Positions 37,036-44,897 of a stretch of 64,000 nucleotides of DNA are shown here, one piece after another. How positions within the stretch are numbered: position 1 is the first letter of the stretch; each line of letters opens with the position of its first letter. The translations under genes and the position numbers were made by a program. Source of the stretch: Rhodobacteraceae bacterium F11138 (GTDB taxonomy: Bacteria; Pseudomonadota; Alphaproteobacteria; Rhodobacterales; Rhodobacteraceae); contig JAEKDP010000002.1 in assembly GCA_016521575.1 (NCBI GenBank), positions 410,098 through 474,097 on the forward strand, given 5' to 3'. A model generated the notes under the pieces. The model was not told where the DNA came from, made no database searches, and was given only the letters and a program-made list of their open reading frames with translations.

Positions 37036-38215
37036 CTGCGCCGCCTTCGGGCACGGCCGGCAGGCCCAGGAAAGCCCGTTTTTCGGAATTGGTCAGAAAG
37101 TCGGCCGATGATACGCGCGCCCATTGTGCATCCCGCTCGGAGGACAGCGCCGGAACCTGATCCAGGTCGGGCTTCAGTTCCAGTTCCTCGCCGCTGAACT
37201 GCGCCAGCCAATCCCCAAGCGCCGAAGCGACGCGCGTCGCCAATGGCACAACGGTCAGACGGTAAAACGCCCGGTTGGCCTCTTGATAGTTTGCATAGGT
37301 CGCATCCCCCTGAATGCCGATCAGCATCGGCGGCACCCCAAAGGCCAGTGCGATTTCGCGCGCGGCAGAGTCCTTGGTCTTCTGGAATTCCATGTCGCTC
37401 GGCGAAAAGCCCATGGGCTTCCAGTCCAACCCGCCTTCCAGAACCATCGGTCGCCCCGCGTTGCGCGCGCCCTGGTAATTCGCTTCAATCTCGTCGGACA
37501 AACGCCGGAACTGGTCATCCGCCATGGCACCATGGCCATCCGCGTTGTTGAACACCAACGCACCGCTGGGGCGGGCGGCATTATCCAACAGCGCCTTGGA
37601 CCAGCGCGACGCGCTGTTGTGCACATCCACCGCCATCGCTGCGGCCTGCATCGGCGAGAACCCATAGTGATCGTCTTGGGGGTGAAACGACTTGATGTGA
37701 CAGATCGGAGACACCGCCCCGGTCGCATCAAACCGATGCTTCTTGGCGCCAACGCTATATTCATAGGCAATCGGCCAACCATCCCCACCCGGAACGACTT
37801 TCATCCGGTCCGACCGCAGGACGTGCAGCTCCAAGGGCACCCCATCTTCGCCGGCAACGGCCTCGACATAGGCGTCGCCCGACAGCAACAACTGGCCAAA
37901 CAGGGCTTCCAGCAACTCGGCCCGGCCCTGCGCCGCGTTGGGTTGCTTCACCAGGCTCAGCACCGGGTGGGTTTCATAGCGTTGGCTCCGATCCTGCAGC
38001 ACCAAGGGCAAGGCAGCCGCCGCTTCCGCAATCAGCTTCACCGACCGGAACCCGACCGGATTTCCCGAAAACCCCGTGCGGGTCAGAGAGACCGTATCTC
38101 TCGGGCTCCACGCCACACGGCCGGCACTGTGATAGGCCACAACCGGTCCAGTCGCGCTTGCTTTGGTTTCCGGCACCTCGGTTCCTGCTCCGCGCCGAAA
38201 AAAATCAAATACCAT
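37028..38215 (-). CDS. GTA gp3, portal protein (HK97 family)
   Basis: The 395-aa portal carries SLTRTGFSGNPVGFRSVKLI, GLLYSGDAY-like LLLSGDAYVEAV, and FGVPPMLIGIQGDATYANYQEANRAFY, the conserved HK97 portal block. It forms the twelve-fold DNA gate of the head. aggag lies 9 nt before the ATG. The 138-bp gap to gp2 shows no second gene. Confidence 0.95.
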   Translation of the reverse strand: MVFDFFRRGAGTEVPETKASATGPVVAYHSAGRVAWSPRDTVSLTRTGFSGNPVGFRSVKLIAEAAAALPLVLQDRSQRYETHPVLSLVKQPNAAQGRAELLEALFGQLLLSGDAYVEAVAGEDGVPLELHVLRSDRMKVVPGGDGWPIAYEYSVGAKKHRFDATGAVSPICHIKSFHPQDDHYGFSPMQAAAMAVDVHNSASRWSKALLDNAARPSGALVFNNADGHGAMADDQFRRLSDEIEANYQGARNAGRPMVLEGGLDWKPMGFSPSDMEFQKTKDSAAREIALAFGVPPMLIGIQGDATYANYQEANRAFYRLTVVPLATRVASALGDWLAQFSGEELELKPDLDQVPALSSERDAQWARVSSADFLTNSEKRAFLGLPAVPEGGADG

Positions 38216-38353
38216 AATCGATGCTCCTGTCTGATCATCGCCGCACGCCTGATCCGCGCCGACCGGTCCGTTGCGAACCTTTTGCCCGATGATTGATAAA
38301 ATTCGAGAAACCCACCGTACGGTGGCCGCGCAACACCCGGCTGCGCGCCGCGC

Positions 38354-39769
38354 CTACAGCGCCCGGATCCGGGGCCGACGGAACTGCGCGGCCGGGGCGA
38401 TCATCAATTCGTGCAGCGCCCAGACCAACGCATCGACACGGTCAGGACTGCCCTGACCTTCGTATCCACGCGGAGTCATCAGGCACATCTGCTCTTCCAG
38501 ATCGGCCAGGCCTTTGGCGTGTCGGACGCGCCCCTGTTCATACAACGCCGCGACCGGTTCTGCCCGTGCGGTCTTGCCCCGGGACGCATGGACCGCCTTG
38601 TATGGCACCAGAGGATCCACCTGCCGGACGACTTCCTCGACCAACTGCCCGCCCTGGTTTACCTCTGCGACCAGACGTTCCGCACCGAATTCATCCATCG
38701 CCGCGATTGCAGCGCGCGCCCAGCCGGTTGGGCCGACCCCCTGAACCGTGCGATCGGCAAGAACATAGCTTCGCCAATCCTGCGGCGGTCCCTGGGTTTG
38801 CGCCCCGACAACCACGATCCCGCATTCATCCGCGCCAGCCCCGGCCGAAACCGCCGGATCAAGCGCCACAATCACACGATCCAATCTGGGAATCGCATTT
38901 ACCCGCGCGGCCTGCATCATGTCCGTGGTCCACAACGCGCCTTCTGCATCGGCCAACAGCACGCCATCCAGCTCTTGCCGCCCCAAGCGGGTTCCGGCGT
39001 ATCGACTGCGCACCTCTTGCAGGAAACTCGCAGCGAGATTGGCCCGGTTCGCCTCGGTCGGGGCATGTGTCAACACCGTCGACGGCGATGCCAGCAATTC
39101 CTTCAAGACACCCACATTCCGCGGAGTCGTCGTGACGCAAACCTGCGGCTGTTCACCCAACCGCAAGGCAAATTGCAACATATCCCATGTGTTGCGCGCC
39201 TTTTTCCATTTCGCCAGTTCATCCACCCAGGCCGCATCAAACTGCGGCCCGCGCAGCCCCTCAGGGTCATTGGCGGAAAATGCCTGCGCTTCTGCACCAT
39301 TGGCCCAGACCAGTTTTCGCTCGGTGGCTTTCCACGTCGGTCTGCGGTCCGGAGGCGAACATGCCAGGATGCCACTCTCTCCCTTGATCATCACGTCGCG
39401 GACCTGATCAAATGTCTCGCCCACCAATGCCACGCGTCTCTTCCTGCCCGGATCCAAGGGGCGCGCGCCTTCGACCTCAGCCCGCACCCATTCCGCACCG
39501 GCGCGCGTCTTGCCCGCGCCTCTTCCGCCCATGATGACCCAGGACCGCCAATCCCCTTCGGGCGGCAACTGATGTTCCAATGCCCAGAACTCGAAAAGAA
39601 AAGGGAGGGCGCAAAGCCCTCCCTCCCCTAGTGAATCCAAAAACCGATCACGTATCGCAACATCTTCTGAGGCGAGCCAGGCGGCACCCGATCTCAGCCC
39701 GGGCTGCGTCCATATCAAGGGCGTATCCGCCTCTGACAATTCCTTCTTGTTTGCGCTGCTGCTCGACAA
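38354..39769 (-). CDS. GTA gp2, large terminase subunit
   Basis: The packaging ATPase and nuclease has Walker A GGRGAGKTRAGAEW (about residues 82-95), Walker B with the catalytic Glu in AAWVDELAKW, and the nuclease-domain acidic motif VIVALDPAVSAG. The 471-aa form given starts at the only in-frame ATG, which overlaps gp1 by 122 nt. The family-like sequence (FLDSLGEGG, ALPFLFEFWALEHQ) begins only at residue 43, where a TTG (39638-39640) sits 7 nt after the gp1 stop. That TTG is an equally good start. Confidence 0.93.
   Translation of the reverse strand: MSSSSANKKELSEADTPLIWTQPGLRSGAAWLASEDVAIRDRFLDSLGEGGLCALPFLFEFWALEHQLPPEGDWRSWVIMGGRGAGKTRAGAEWVRAEVEGARPLDPGRKRRVALVGETFDQVRDVMIKGESGILACSPPDRRPTWKATERKLVWANGAEAQAFSANDPEGLRGPQFDAAWVDELAKWKKARNTWDMLQFALRLGEQPQVCVTTTPRNVGVLKELLASPSTVLTHAPTEANRANLAASFLQEVRSRYAGTRLGRQELDGVLLADAEGALWTTDMMQAARVNAIPRLDRVIVALDPAVSAGAGADECGIVVVGAQTQGPPQDWRSYVLADRTVQGVGPTGWARAAIAAMDEFGAERLVAEVNQGGQLVEEVVRQVDPLVPYKAVHASRGKTARAEPVAALYEQGRVRHAKGLADLEEQMCLMTPRGYEGQGSPDRVDALVWALHELMIAPAAQFRRPRIRAL
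39602..39624 (-). terminator. Terminator-shaped hairpin at the start of gp2
   Basis: On the minus strand a perfect 9-bp GC-rich stem (AGGGAGGGC/GCCCTCCCT, 5-nt loop) is followed by TTTTCTTTTC. It lies about 25 nt after the gp1 stop, inside the coding region of gp2. It looks like an intrinsic terminator; whether it acts as one is not known. Confidence 0.45.
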
Positions 39770-39977
39770 GGCTCGTCTCCACCTTCTGGCAGGTGCCGAT
39801 CAGCCTTTCGACCGCCGCAACCCGCTTGCTACCATCAACCAGATCTGTTTCCTCCCCGGCCTTCAGTTGCGCATACAGATCTTCCGCCTGCTGACGCAGC
39901 TTGCGAAGCGAGTCTTCGACCGACTGAAACAGTTCAGCCGTTCGCAGAACGCGCTCTTCCGGGGTAATCAAAGTCAT
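39648..39977 (-). CDS. GTA gp1, small terminase subunit
   Basis: The 109-aa helical protein (PEERVLRTAELFQSVEDSLR, GSKRVAAVERLIGTCQKVE) matches the first gene of GTA clusters, shown in R. capsulatus to act as the small terminase. It lacks a specific DNA-binding domain, which fits non-specific packaging. A weak purine stretch (gaggtagatgag) precedes the ATG. The last 25 codons may overlap an extended gp2 frame. Confidence 0.9.
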   Translation of the reverse strand: MTLITPEERVLRTAELFQSVEDSLRKLRQQAEDLYAQLKAGEETDLVDGSKRVAAVERLIGTCQKVETSLVEQQRKQEGIVRGGYALDMDAARAEIGCRLARLRRCCDT

Positions 39978-40023
39978 TTTTGCTCATCTACCTCATGCGT
40001 TGAACTTGCTCCGCACGAGAGAA

Positions 40024-40077
40024 ATGAAAAACGGCCACGGGTATACCCGCGGCCGTTTGCCCACTTCTTCTAGCATG
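40024..40077 (-). ncRNA. Predicted short leader RNA ending in a terminator hairpin, upstream of GTA gp1
   Basis: Counting from the promoter just upstream, the transcript would start near 40077 and meet the hairpin at 40058-40029 after about 20 nt, giving an RNA of about 50 nt unless the polymerase reads on into gp1. It could be an attenuated leader of the GTA operon or an independent small RNA. Existence is inferred from sequence only. Confidence 0.35.
40027..40058 (-). terminator. Strong hairpin plus T-run between mltG and GTA gp1
   Basis: A near-perfect inverted repeat (AAACGGCC-N-CG against CG-N-GGCCGTTT, centred on GTATAC) is followed on the minus strand by TTTTT. It would end transcription from mltG, and also transcription from the promoter immediately upstream of it. 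The distance to the gp1 ATG is about 50 nt. Confidence 0.75.
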
Positions 40078-40083
40078 ACACAA

Positions 40084-40112
40084 CTTATACGCGAGACCGT
40101 TCGCAGAGTCAA
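40084..40112 (-). promoter_or_regulatory. Near-consensus sigma70-type promoter facing GTA gp1
   Basis: On the minus strand TTGACT (40112-40107) and TATAAG (40089-40084) are separated by exactly 17 bp. This is one of the best promoter matches in the window and points toward gp1. The terminator-like hairpin begins about 26 bp downstream of the -10 element. Confidence 0.6.
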
Positions 40113-40152
40113 GCAAAATCGGAACGGGCCGCCTTGCAAGCGTACGGAATAA

Positions 40153-40167
40153 TTAAGAAATTCCTAA
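40153..40167. promoter_or_regulatory. CtrA-like box upstream of the GTA operon
   Basis: TTAA-GAAATTC-CTAA matches the CtrA consensus TTAA-N7-TTAA at seven of eight positions and lies inside a 19-bp near-perfect dyad (40151-40169). CtrA is required for GTA production in R. capsulatus, where its action on the structural genes is thought to be indirect. The site lies about 40 bp upstream of the -35 element of the gp1-facing promoter. Confidence 0.4.
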
Positions 40168-40208
40168 TTTCACGGATCTGAAACGGCCCCGAACCATGAT
40201 GCCACGGA

Positions 40209-41363
40209 TCAGTTGTTGGCGCGTTCTGCCTCGATCTTGCGCCATTTCGCGACGTTCCGATTGTGCTCGTCCAAGGTGCTGGCAAACGCGTGTCCCCCGC
40301 TCCCATCCGCCACAAAGAACACATAATCCGTGTCTTCCGGCGACACCGCAGCCTCAAGGCTGGCCATCCCGGGGTTGGCAATCGGCGTCGGGGGCAGACC
40401 GTTTATCACATAGGTGTTCCAGGGGGTCTGACGGCGCAGTTCGCTCTGGCGCAAGCCGCGCCCCAAAACACCCTGCCCCTGGGTGATGCCGTATATCACG
40501 GTCGGGTCGGTCTGCAGTTTCATGCCCTGGGTCAACCGATTGACAAACACGCTGGCCACTTGCCCGCGCTCTTCGGGCACACCGGTTTCCTTTTCAATGA
40601 TCGAGGCCAGAATCAGCATTTCTTCGGGCGAATTCAGCGGCAATCCCTCTTGCCGGCTTTCCCAGGCCGCGGCGATGCGCAGGGACTGGACTTCCTGCAT
40701 CCGCGCCAGCAAGGCCGCACGATCGGCCCCGTCGACAACCTCATAGCTGTCCGGCGCAAGCATGCCCTCTGGCGGCACTTCCGTGATATCTCCGCTCAGG
40801 ACATCCGCGGCTTTGAGCGCCTGAACAACCTGCCAGCTCGTCACGCCTTCGGCCAGGGCAATCCGGTACCGTGTATCAATCTCGGCACGTTTTTCCTTGT
40901 AGACCGCTGGTGCGTCTTCCGAGGTTGGATCGAAAGCAGCGATCTTGACCAGTTCACTGCTGGCAGGGTCCAATTCGCGCACCAATGCTTCGGTCCGTGT
41001 CACACCGACACGATAGACGATCTCGGTACCGCATGTACTGGCCCCGCCCCGCGTCACCTGATCCACGATCTGTTCCATCGTAACACCGGGTTGCACCAGA
41101 TAGCTGCCAGCTTTCAGCTGATCGGATTTTTTTGAGTAATCCGCACCCAGCCGAAAAATCGTACCGCTGGACACTGCGCCCTGCTTTTCAAGATCGCGGC
41201 TGACCGCACCCATGTTTGAGCCCCGTTCGACCCGCAGACAGATCGCCTGCTCCAACGGACCCTGCGCCGAATATTGCGATTGGCCCCACAATATCACGCC
41301 GACCAACAGAAACAGGCCGACGATGAGAAAGGTCAACATGTTCGAGGCGAGGCTGCGCCACAT
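40209..41363 (-). CDS. mltG: Endolytic murein transglycosylase MltG (YceG-like)
   Basis: The 384-aa inner-membrane protein has one N-terminal membrane helix (residues 8-27) and a periplasmic YceG domain. The catalytic Glu lies in LILASIIEKETG (about 250-261), followed by SVFVNRLTQGMKLQTDPTVIYG. MltG cleaves nascent glycan strands and is proposed to end their elongation. Its ATG overlaps the fabF stop by 1 nt, so the two are coupled. In Rhodobacterales it commonly borders the GTA cluster. Confidence 0.95.
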   Translation of the reverse strand: MWRSLASNMLTFLIVGLFLLVGVILWGQSQYSAQGPLEQAICLRVERGSNMGAVSRDLEKQGAVSSGTIFRLGADYSKKSDQLKAGSYLVQPGVTMEQIVDQVTRGGASTCGTEIVYRVGVTRTEALVRELDPASSELVKIAAFDPTSEDAPAVYKEKRAEIDTRYRIALAEGVTSWQVVQALKAADVLSGDITEVPPEGMLAPDSYEVVDGADRAALLARMQEVQSLRIAAAWESRQEGLPLNSPEEMLILASIIEKETGVPEERGQVASVFVNRLTQGMKLQTDPTVIYGITQGQGVLGRGLRQSELRRQTPWNTYVINGLPPTPIANPGMASLEAAVSPEDTDYVFFVADGSGGHAFASTLDEHNRNVAKWRKIEAERANN

Positions 41364-42628
41364 CAGGTCGTTTTCCCGAACAGAACACTTGCGTTGGTGC
41401 CGCCAAACCCGAATGAATTGGACAGGGCCACATCCACTTCGCGGGCGCGTTTGACGTTTGGCGCCAGATCGACAACGGTCTCGACCGCCGGATTGTCCAG
41501 ATTGATCGTCGGAGGCGCGACCTGATCCCGGATCGCCAATATCGAAAAGATCGCCTCGATGGCACCGGCGGCCCCCAGCAGATGGCCCGTCATCGACTTG
41601 GTGGACGACATGGTCACGTTGGACGCGGCGTCACCCATCAGGCGCTCGACGGCCGCCAGTTCGATGGTGTCCGCCATCGTGCTGGTGCCGTGCGCGTTGA
41701 TATAATCGATATCCGCCGGCTCCAGCCCGGCCTGTTGCAACGCCGCGCGCATCGAACGTTCGGCCCCGTCACCGGTCTCGGATGGGGCGGTGATGTGATA
41801 GGCATCGCCCGACAGCCCATACCCCAGGACTTCGGCATAGATCTTGGCACCGCGCGCCTTGGCGTGTTCATATTCCTCAAGAACGACGATACCGGCCCCT
41901 TCGCCCATCACGAACCCGTCCCGGTCTTCATCATAGGGGCGGCTCGCGGCAGCGGGGTTGTCCGAGTATTTCGTGCTCAGCGCCTTGCAGGCGTTGAACC
42001 CGGCAATGCCGATTTCGCAAATCGCCGCTTCGGCACCGCCCGCGATCATCACATCCGCATCGCCATGCTGAATCAGCCGCGTGGCGTCGCCGATGGCATG
42101 TGCGCCGGTGGAACAGGCCGTGACGACCGCATGATTCGGGCCCTTGAAACCGAACCGGATACTGACCTGACCCGAAATCAGGTTGATCAGAGCCCCGGGA
42201 ATGAAGAACGGCGACACACGGCGCGGGCCTTTTTCCTTGATCGTCACCGCAGTATCGGCGATCGAACTCAGCCCGCCGATCCCCGAACCGATCATGACCC
42301 CGGTGCGCAACCGGTCCTCTTCGGCTTCCGGTGTCCATCCTGCGTCGTTTACGGCCATATCCGCGGCCGCGATGCCATAAAGGATGAAATCGTCGATCTT
42401 GCGTTGTTCTTTCGGTGCGACCCAGTCGTCGGCATTGAACGTACCGTCGCTGCCGTCGCCCTTGGGCACCTCGCAGGCATAGGTGGTCGTCACCCCGCTC
42501 GCCACCGCATCAAACAACGTGATCGGTCCGGCACCGGATTGACCGGCCAGCAATCGAGACCAGCTTTCCTCGACACCGCTGGCCAGAGGGGTCACCAACC
42601 CCAGCCCTGTAACGACTACTCTGCGCAT
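41363..42628 (-). CDS. fabF: Beta-ketoacyl-ACP synthase II
   Basis: This condensing enzyme of fatty-acid elongation is 421 aa, the family's usual length. It has the nucleophile Cys172 in VTACSTGAHAIGD, the first His in INAHGTSTMAD and the second in TGHLLGAAGAIEA. The ATG at 42628 opens MRRVVVTGLG, the standard FabF start; 11 further codons upstream are open but not conserved. fabG, fabD and acpP lie within 4 kb on the same strand. Confidence 0.96.
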   Translation of the reverse strand: MRRVVVTGLGLVTPLASGVEESWSRLLAGQSGAGPITLFDAVASGVTTTYACEVPKGDGSDGTFNADDWVAPKEQRKIDDFILYGIAAADMAVNDAGWTPEAEEDRLRTGVMIGSGIGGLSSIADTAVTIKEKGPRRVSPFFIPGALINLISGQVSIRFGFKGPNHAVVTACSTGAHAIGDATRLIQHGDADVMIAGGAEAAICEIGIAGFNACKALSTKYSDNPAAASRPYDEDRDGFVMGEGAGIVVLEEYEHAKARGAKIYAEVLGYGLSGDAYHITAPSETGDGAERSMRAALQQAGLEPADIDYINAHGTSTMADTIELAAVERLMGDAASNVTMSSTKSMTGHLLGAAGAIEAIFSILAIRDQVAPPTINLDNPAVETVVDLAPNVKRAREVDVALSNSFGFGGTNASVLFGKTT

Positions 42629-42771
42629 GTTATGCCCTCTTGCCAGTCTTTTGTTGCGCACCGCTCTTACCCTGCACCGGCATATGGGGGCAAGTCCGCC
42701 TTGCGCGCGCGATCAGCGCAATTTCGCAACAGTCGATGTTACGCAGACCCTGAATGCGGCCCTGATCGGGG

Positions 42772-43515
42772 TCACAGGAAACCTGCGACGGGTTCGGGAC
42801 CCGGTTGCGCGATGGCCAGCGCTTCGGGCAGATCGACCGACTTGCGAAACAGCGCACGCCCCACCAAAGCCCCCGCAATGTTGGGAATATACTTCAGTCG
42901 CGCGATATCGTCGGTGCTGCGTACAACGCCGCTGGCAATCACCGGCGCACGCGCCTGGGCCGCCAGGCCCGCGATCAGACCCAACCGTGCCTCGACCTCG
43001 TCCACATCGCTGTCGATATCCGTGATGATGATTCCCGCCAAAGGCGCATCCGAAAACGCCGCTATATAGTCTTCGGGTTTCAGCGCGCTGGATGAACGCC
43101 AGCCTTCGGTCATGACCTGACCGCGCCACACATCGACCGCCAACACGATCTGGTCGGGATGATATTTGGCAATCTGCCGAACCAAATCCGGGTTCTGCGC
43201 CGCCAGTGTCCCGATCACCACGCGCCCTGCCCCCTTGTCGATCCAGTATTCGACAGCCTCGCGGGACCGAATGCCACCGCCCAACTGAACCGGAATGCCA
43301 ACCGTGCGAATGATCGTCCGAACCAATTCCTGATTCCCATTACCGCCCGCAACCGCGTCGAAATCGGTCAGATGCATCCATTCGGCACCGGCCGCAGCAA
43401 AACCACGCGCCGTTTCAACCGGGTCCACATGCCAGATCGTGGCATGATCCAGATGCCCCCTGTCCAGAGACACACAACGCCCATTCTGAATTTCAATAGT
43501 CGGAAAAATCAACAT
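42772..43515 (-). CDS. HisA-like TIM-barrel isomerase paralogue
   Basis: The 247-aa protein has the HisA half-barrel layout with both phosphate-binding loops ([16 protein letters not shown] and [12 protein letters not shown]). Its first catalytic residue, Asp in HisA (IDLK-type motif), is Glu8 here (PTIEIQNG), while the second, Asp128 in LAVDVWRG, is retained. The gene stands between fabF and a GNAT gene, away from any his operon. It could be a diverged HisA or an enzyme for a related substrate. Length is normal and there are no frame breaks. Confidence 0.8.
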   Translation of the reverse strand: MLIFPTIEIQNGRCVSLDRGHLDHATIWHVDPVETARGFAAAGAEWMHLTDFDAVAGGNGNQELVRTIIRTVGIPVQLGGGIRSREAVEYWIDKGAGRVVIGTLAAQNPDLVRQIAKYHPDQIVLAVDVWRGQVMTEGWRSSSALKPEDYIAAFSDAPLAGIIITDIDSDVDEVEARLGLIAGLAAQARAPVIASGVVRSTDDIARLKYIPNIAGALVGRALFRKSVDLPEALAIAQPGPEPVAGFL

Positions 43516-43613
43516 GACCTTACCCCCTGCTGGTCATCTGTCTCAACTACAGCATAGCATATCCGGGGGGCCGATGCGTCCATATTGCGGCCTGCGCGCA
43601 GCTGTTTGCGTCT

Positions 43614-44156
43614 TCAACCGGCCCTGGGTGGTGGCCCATTGCGCCGCAGCAGGACGACCGATTCGCCTTTGACCCTGGCCCGACGCATCTCTGAATACCC
43701 GATCTCCGACGCCAGCCTCAAACAGGTTTCGTTGTCCGGAGCGACCTGTATCACCAGCGGCCCCGGAACCACCCGGTCAAACCAGTCATGCGCCGCCCGA
43801 ACCGCCTCTTGCGCCAGACCCCGACGCCGGGCGTCCGGCACAAGCAGCCAGCGCGCTTCGGGGAAGGGATCAAAATCTTCGCCCACCGCCTGCGCCCCGA
43901 AGAAAAAACCGGTCTGTCCGATGATCTTGCGGCTGCGTTGCTCGACGATTGCCCATTGACCGAAACCGGTCATCTGCCAATGCCCCGCATTGCGCAGAAA
44001 GGCTTCCCACGCCCGTCTGCGGCTTCTGGGCTGCCCACCAAGATAACGCACCACTTCCGGCATCGCCCAGATTTCGGCGAATCTGTCGAAATCTTCATGC
44101 CGCATCGCGCGCAGGGTAAGCCGCGCGGTGTTTATGTTTGGGATGGCACGGGTCAT
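43614..44156 (-). CDS. GNAT-family N-acetyltransferase
   Basis: The 180-aa protein resembles RimJ/RimL-type acetyltransferases: NTARLTLRAMRHEDFDRFAEI at the N-terminus, WAIVEQRSRKIIGQTG, the acetyl-CoA-binding region WLLVPDARRRGLAQEA with the RRxGLA pattern, and APDNETCLRLASEIGY. The substrate is unknown. The ATG at 44156 was selected over nine further upstream codons because the domain starts right after it. Confidence 0.85.
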   Translation of the reverse strand: MTRAIPNINTARLTLRAMRHEDFDRFAEIWAMPEVVRYLGGQPRSRRRAWEAFLRNAGHWQMTGFGQWAIVEQRSRKIIGQTGFFFGAQAVGEDFDPFPEARWLLVPDARRRGLAQEAVRAAHDWFDRVVPGPLVIQVAPDNETCLRLASEIGYSEMRRARVKGESVVLLRRNGPPPRAG

Positions 44157-44238
44157 TGCACCGCTTGTAGCTGTCTGCCTCAATGAATCTGTGACAGGAC
44201 AGGGCGGTCGGGATCAAGAATTTTTTCGGTCCGCCACG

Positions 44239-44267
44239 AAAAAGGCGCCTCCCGGTCGGGAAGCGCC
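44239..44267 (-). terminator. Intrinsic terminator after acpP
   Basis: A 10-bp stem (GGCGCTTCCC/GGGAGGCGCC with one G-T pair, GACC loop) is followed on the minus strand by TTTTT. It lies about 25 nt after the acpP stop. Confidence 0.85.
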
Positions 44268-44292
44268 AATCATGTACAGAAGACCGCCTGAA

Positions 44293-44526
44293 TCAGGAAG
44301 CTTCAGAGATGAATTTGACCGCGTCGCCGAATGTCTGGATGGTCTCGGCTGCATCATCGGGAATTTCGATTCCAAACTCTTCTTCGAAAGCCATGACCAG
44401 TTCAACCGTGTCCAGGCTGTCTGCGCCCAGATCGTCGATGAACGACGCGTTCTCGGTCACTTTGTCTTCTTCAACACCCAGGTGCTCCACAACGATCTTC
44501 TTTACGCGGTCTGCGACGTCGCTCAT
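44293..44526 (-). CDS. acpP: Acyl carrier protein
   Basis: The 77-aa acidic protein carries acyl chains in fatty-acid synthesis on 4'-phosphopantetheine attached to Ser37 in [12 protein letters not shown]. Length and the acidic recognition helix after DSL are standard. gaggaag lies 4 nt before the ATG. It sits between fabG and the GNAT gene as a separate transcription unit with its own promoter and terminator. Confidence 0.97.
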   Translation of the reverse strand: MSDVADRVKKIVVEHLGVEEDKVTENASFIDDLGADSLDTVELVMAFEEEFGIEIPDDAAETIQTFGDAVKFISEAS

Positions 44527-44674
44527 GTTTCTTCCTCATTCCTTTGCGGGCGCTCGGCCCCAGTCTGCCCTTGCCCGCTTGGGGTGGGTTGGTTTTGCCC
44601 GACACGGGCCGCTTTCCCGGTGTTCCGGGCCTGACAGTCCAAGGTCTTCACCTCACCTGCCGAAATCTGCGCCG

Positions 44675-44702
44675 CCTATAGCACAGAGTTGCAAAGAGGC
44701 AA
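44675..44702 (-). promoter_or_regulatory. Probable sigma70-type promoter of acpP
   Basis: On the minus strand TTGCCT (44702-44697) and TATAGG (44680-44675) are 16 bp apart. The leader to the acpP ATG would be about 140 nt. Confidence 0.45.
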
Positions 44703-44810
44703 ACGCTTTCGGCGATGCCCGGCGGTTGCACATCTCAGGTTCGATACCACCGGATTTCCAACCATATTCCTTCACATATGCAGATAAATCGTTCCGTCTT
44801 TCGAAACAAG

Positions 44811-44864
44811 CCCTGACCCTGAGAATGACTGGCCCCGCCCTGACCCTGAGAATGACCGGCCCCG
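44811..44864. repeat. 27-bp tandem repeat, two copies
   Basis: Copies at 44811-44837 and 44838-44864 differ at one position (T/C) and share CCCTGACCCTGAGAATGAC. The repeat lies just past the fabG stop. Only two copies are present, so it may simply be a recent local duplication. Confidence 0.85.
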
Positions 44865-44897
44865 CCCGGTCCGCAGATGCGCAAAGCCGCCCGCACC

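Larger units (their letters stand above)
25931..39977 (-). mobile_element. Complete RcGTA-type gene transfer agent structural cluster
   Basis: Seventeen consecutive minus-strand genes run from small terminase (gp1) to the hub/fibre protein (gp15), in the order of the Rhodobacter capsulatus GTA and including g3.5 and g10.1. Neighbours overlap by 1-8 nt or are a few bases apart in most cases, and no frame is broken. There is no integrase, replication module, lysis cassette or attachment-site repeat, which fits a domesticated phage that packages host DNA. Known regulatory and accessory genes (gafA, lysis genes, head spikes) lie elsewhere in genomes with this system and are absent here. Confidence 0.93.
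44527..44897. other. 371-bp gap between acpP and fabG
   Basis: It contains a probable acpP promoter (44675-44702) and a 27-bp tandem duplication (44811-44864) close to the fabG stop. I see no gene or RNA. The first 150 bp would be the acpP leader. Confidence 0.5.

Noticed and set aside
44815-44864. Reading the 27-bp duplication as a terminator or REP element
   Set aside because: The unit has no strong internal stem and no T-run, and only two copies were seen.
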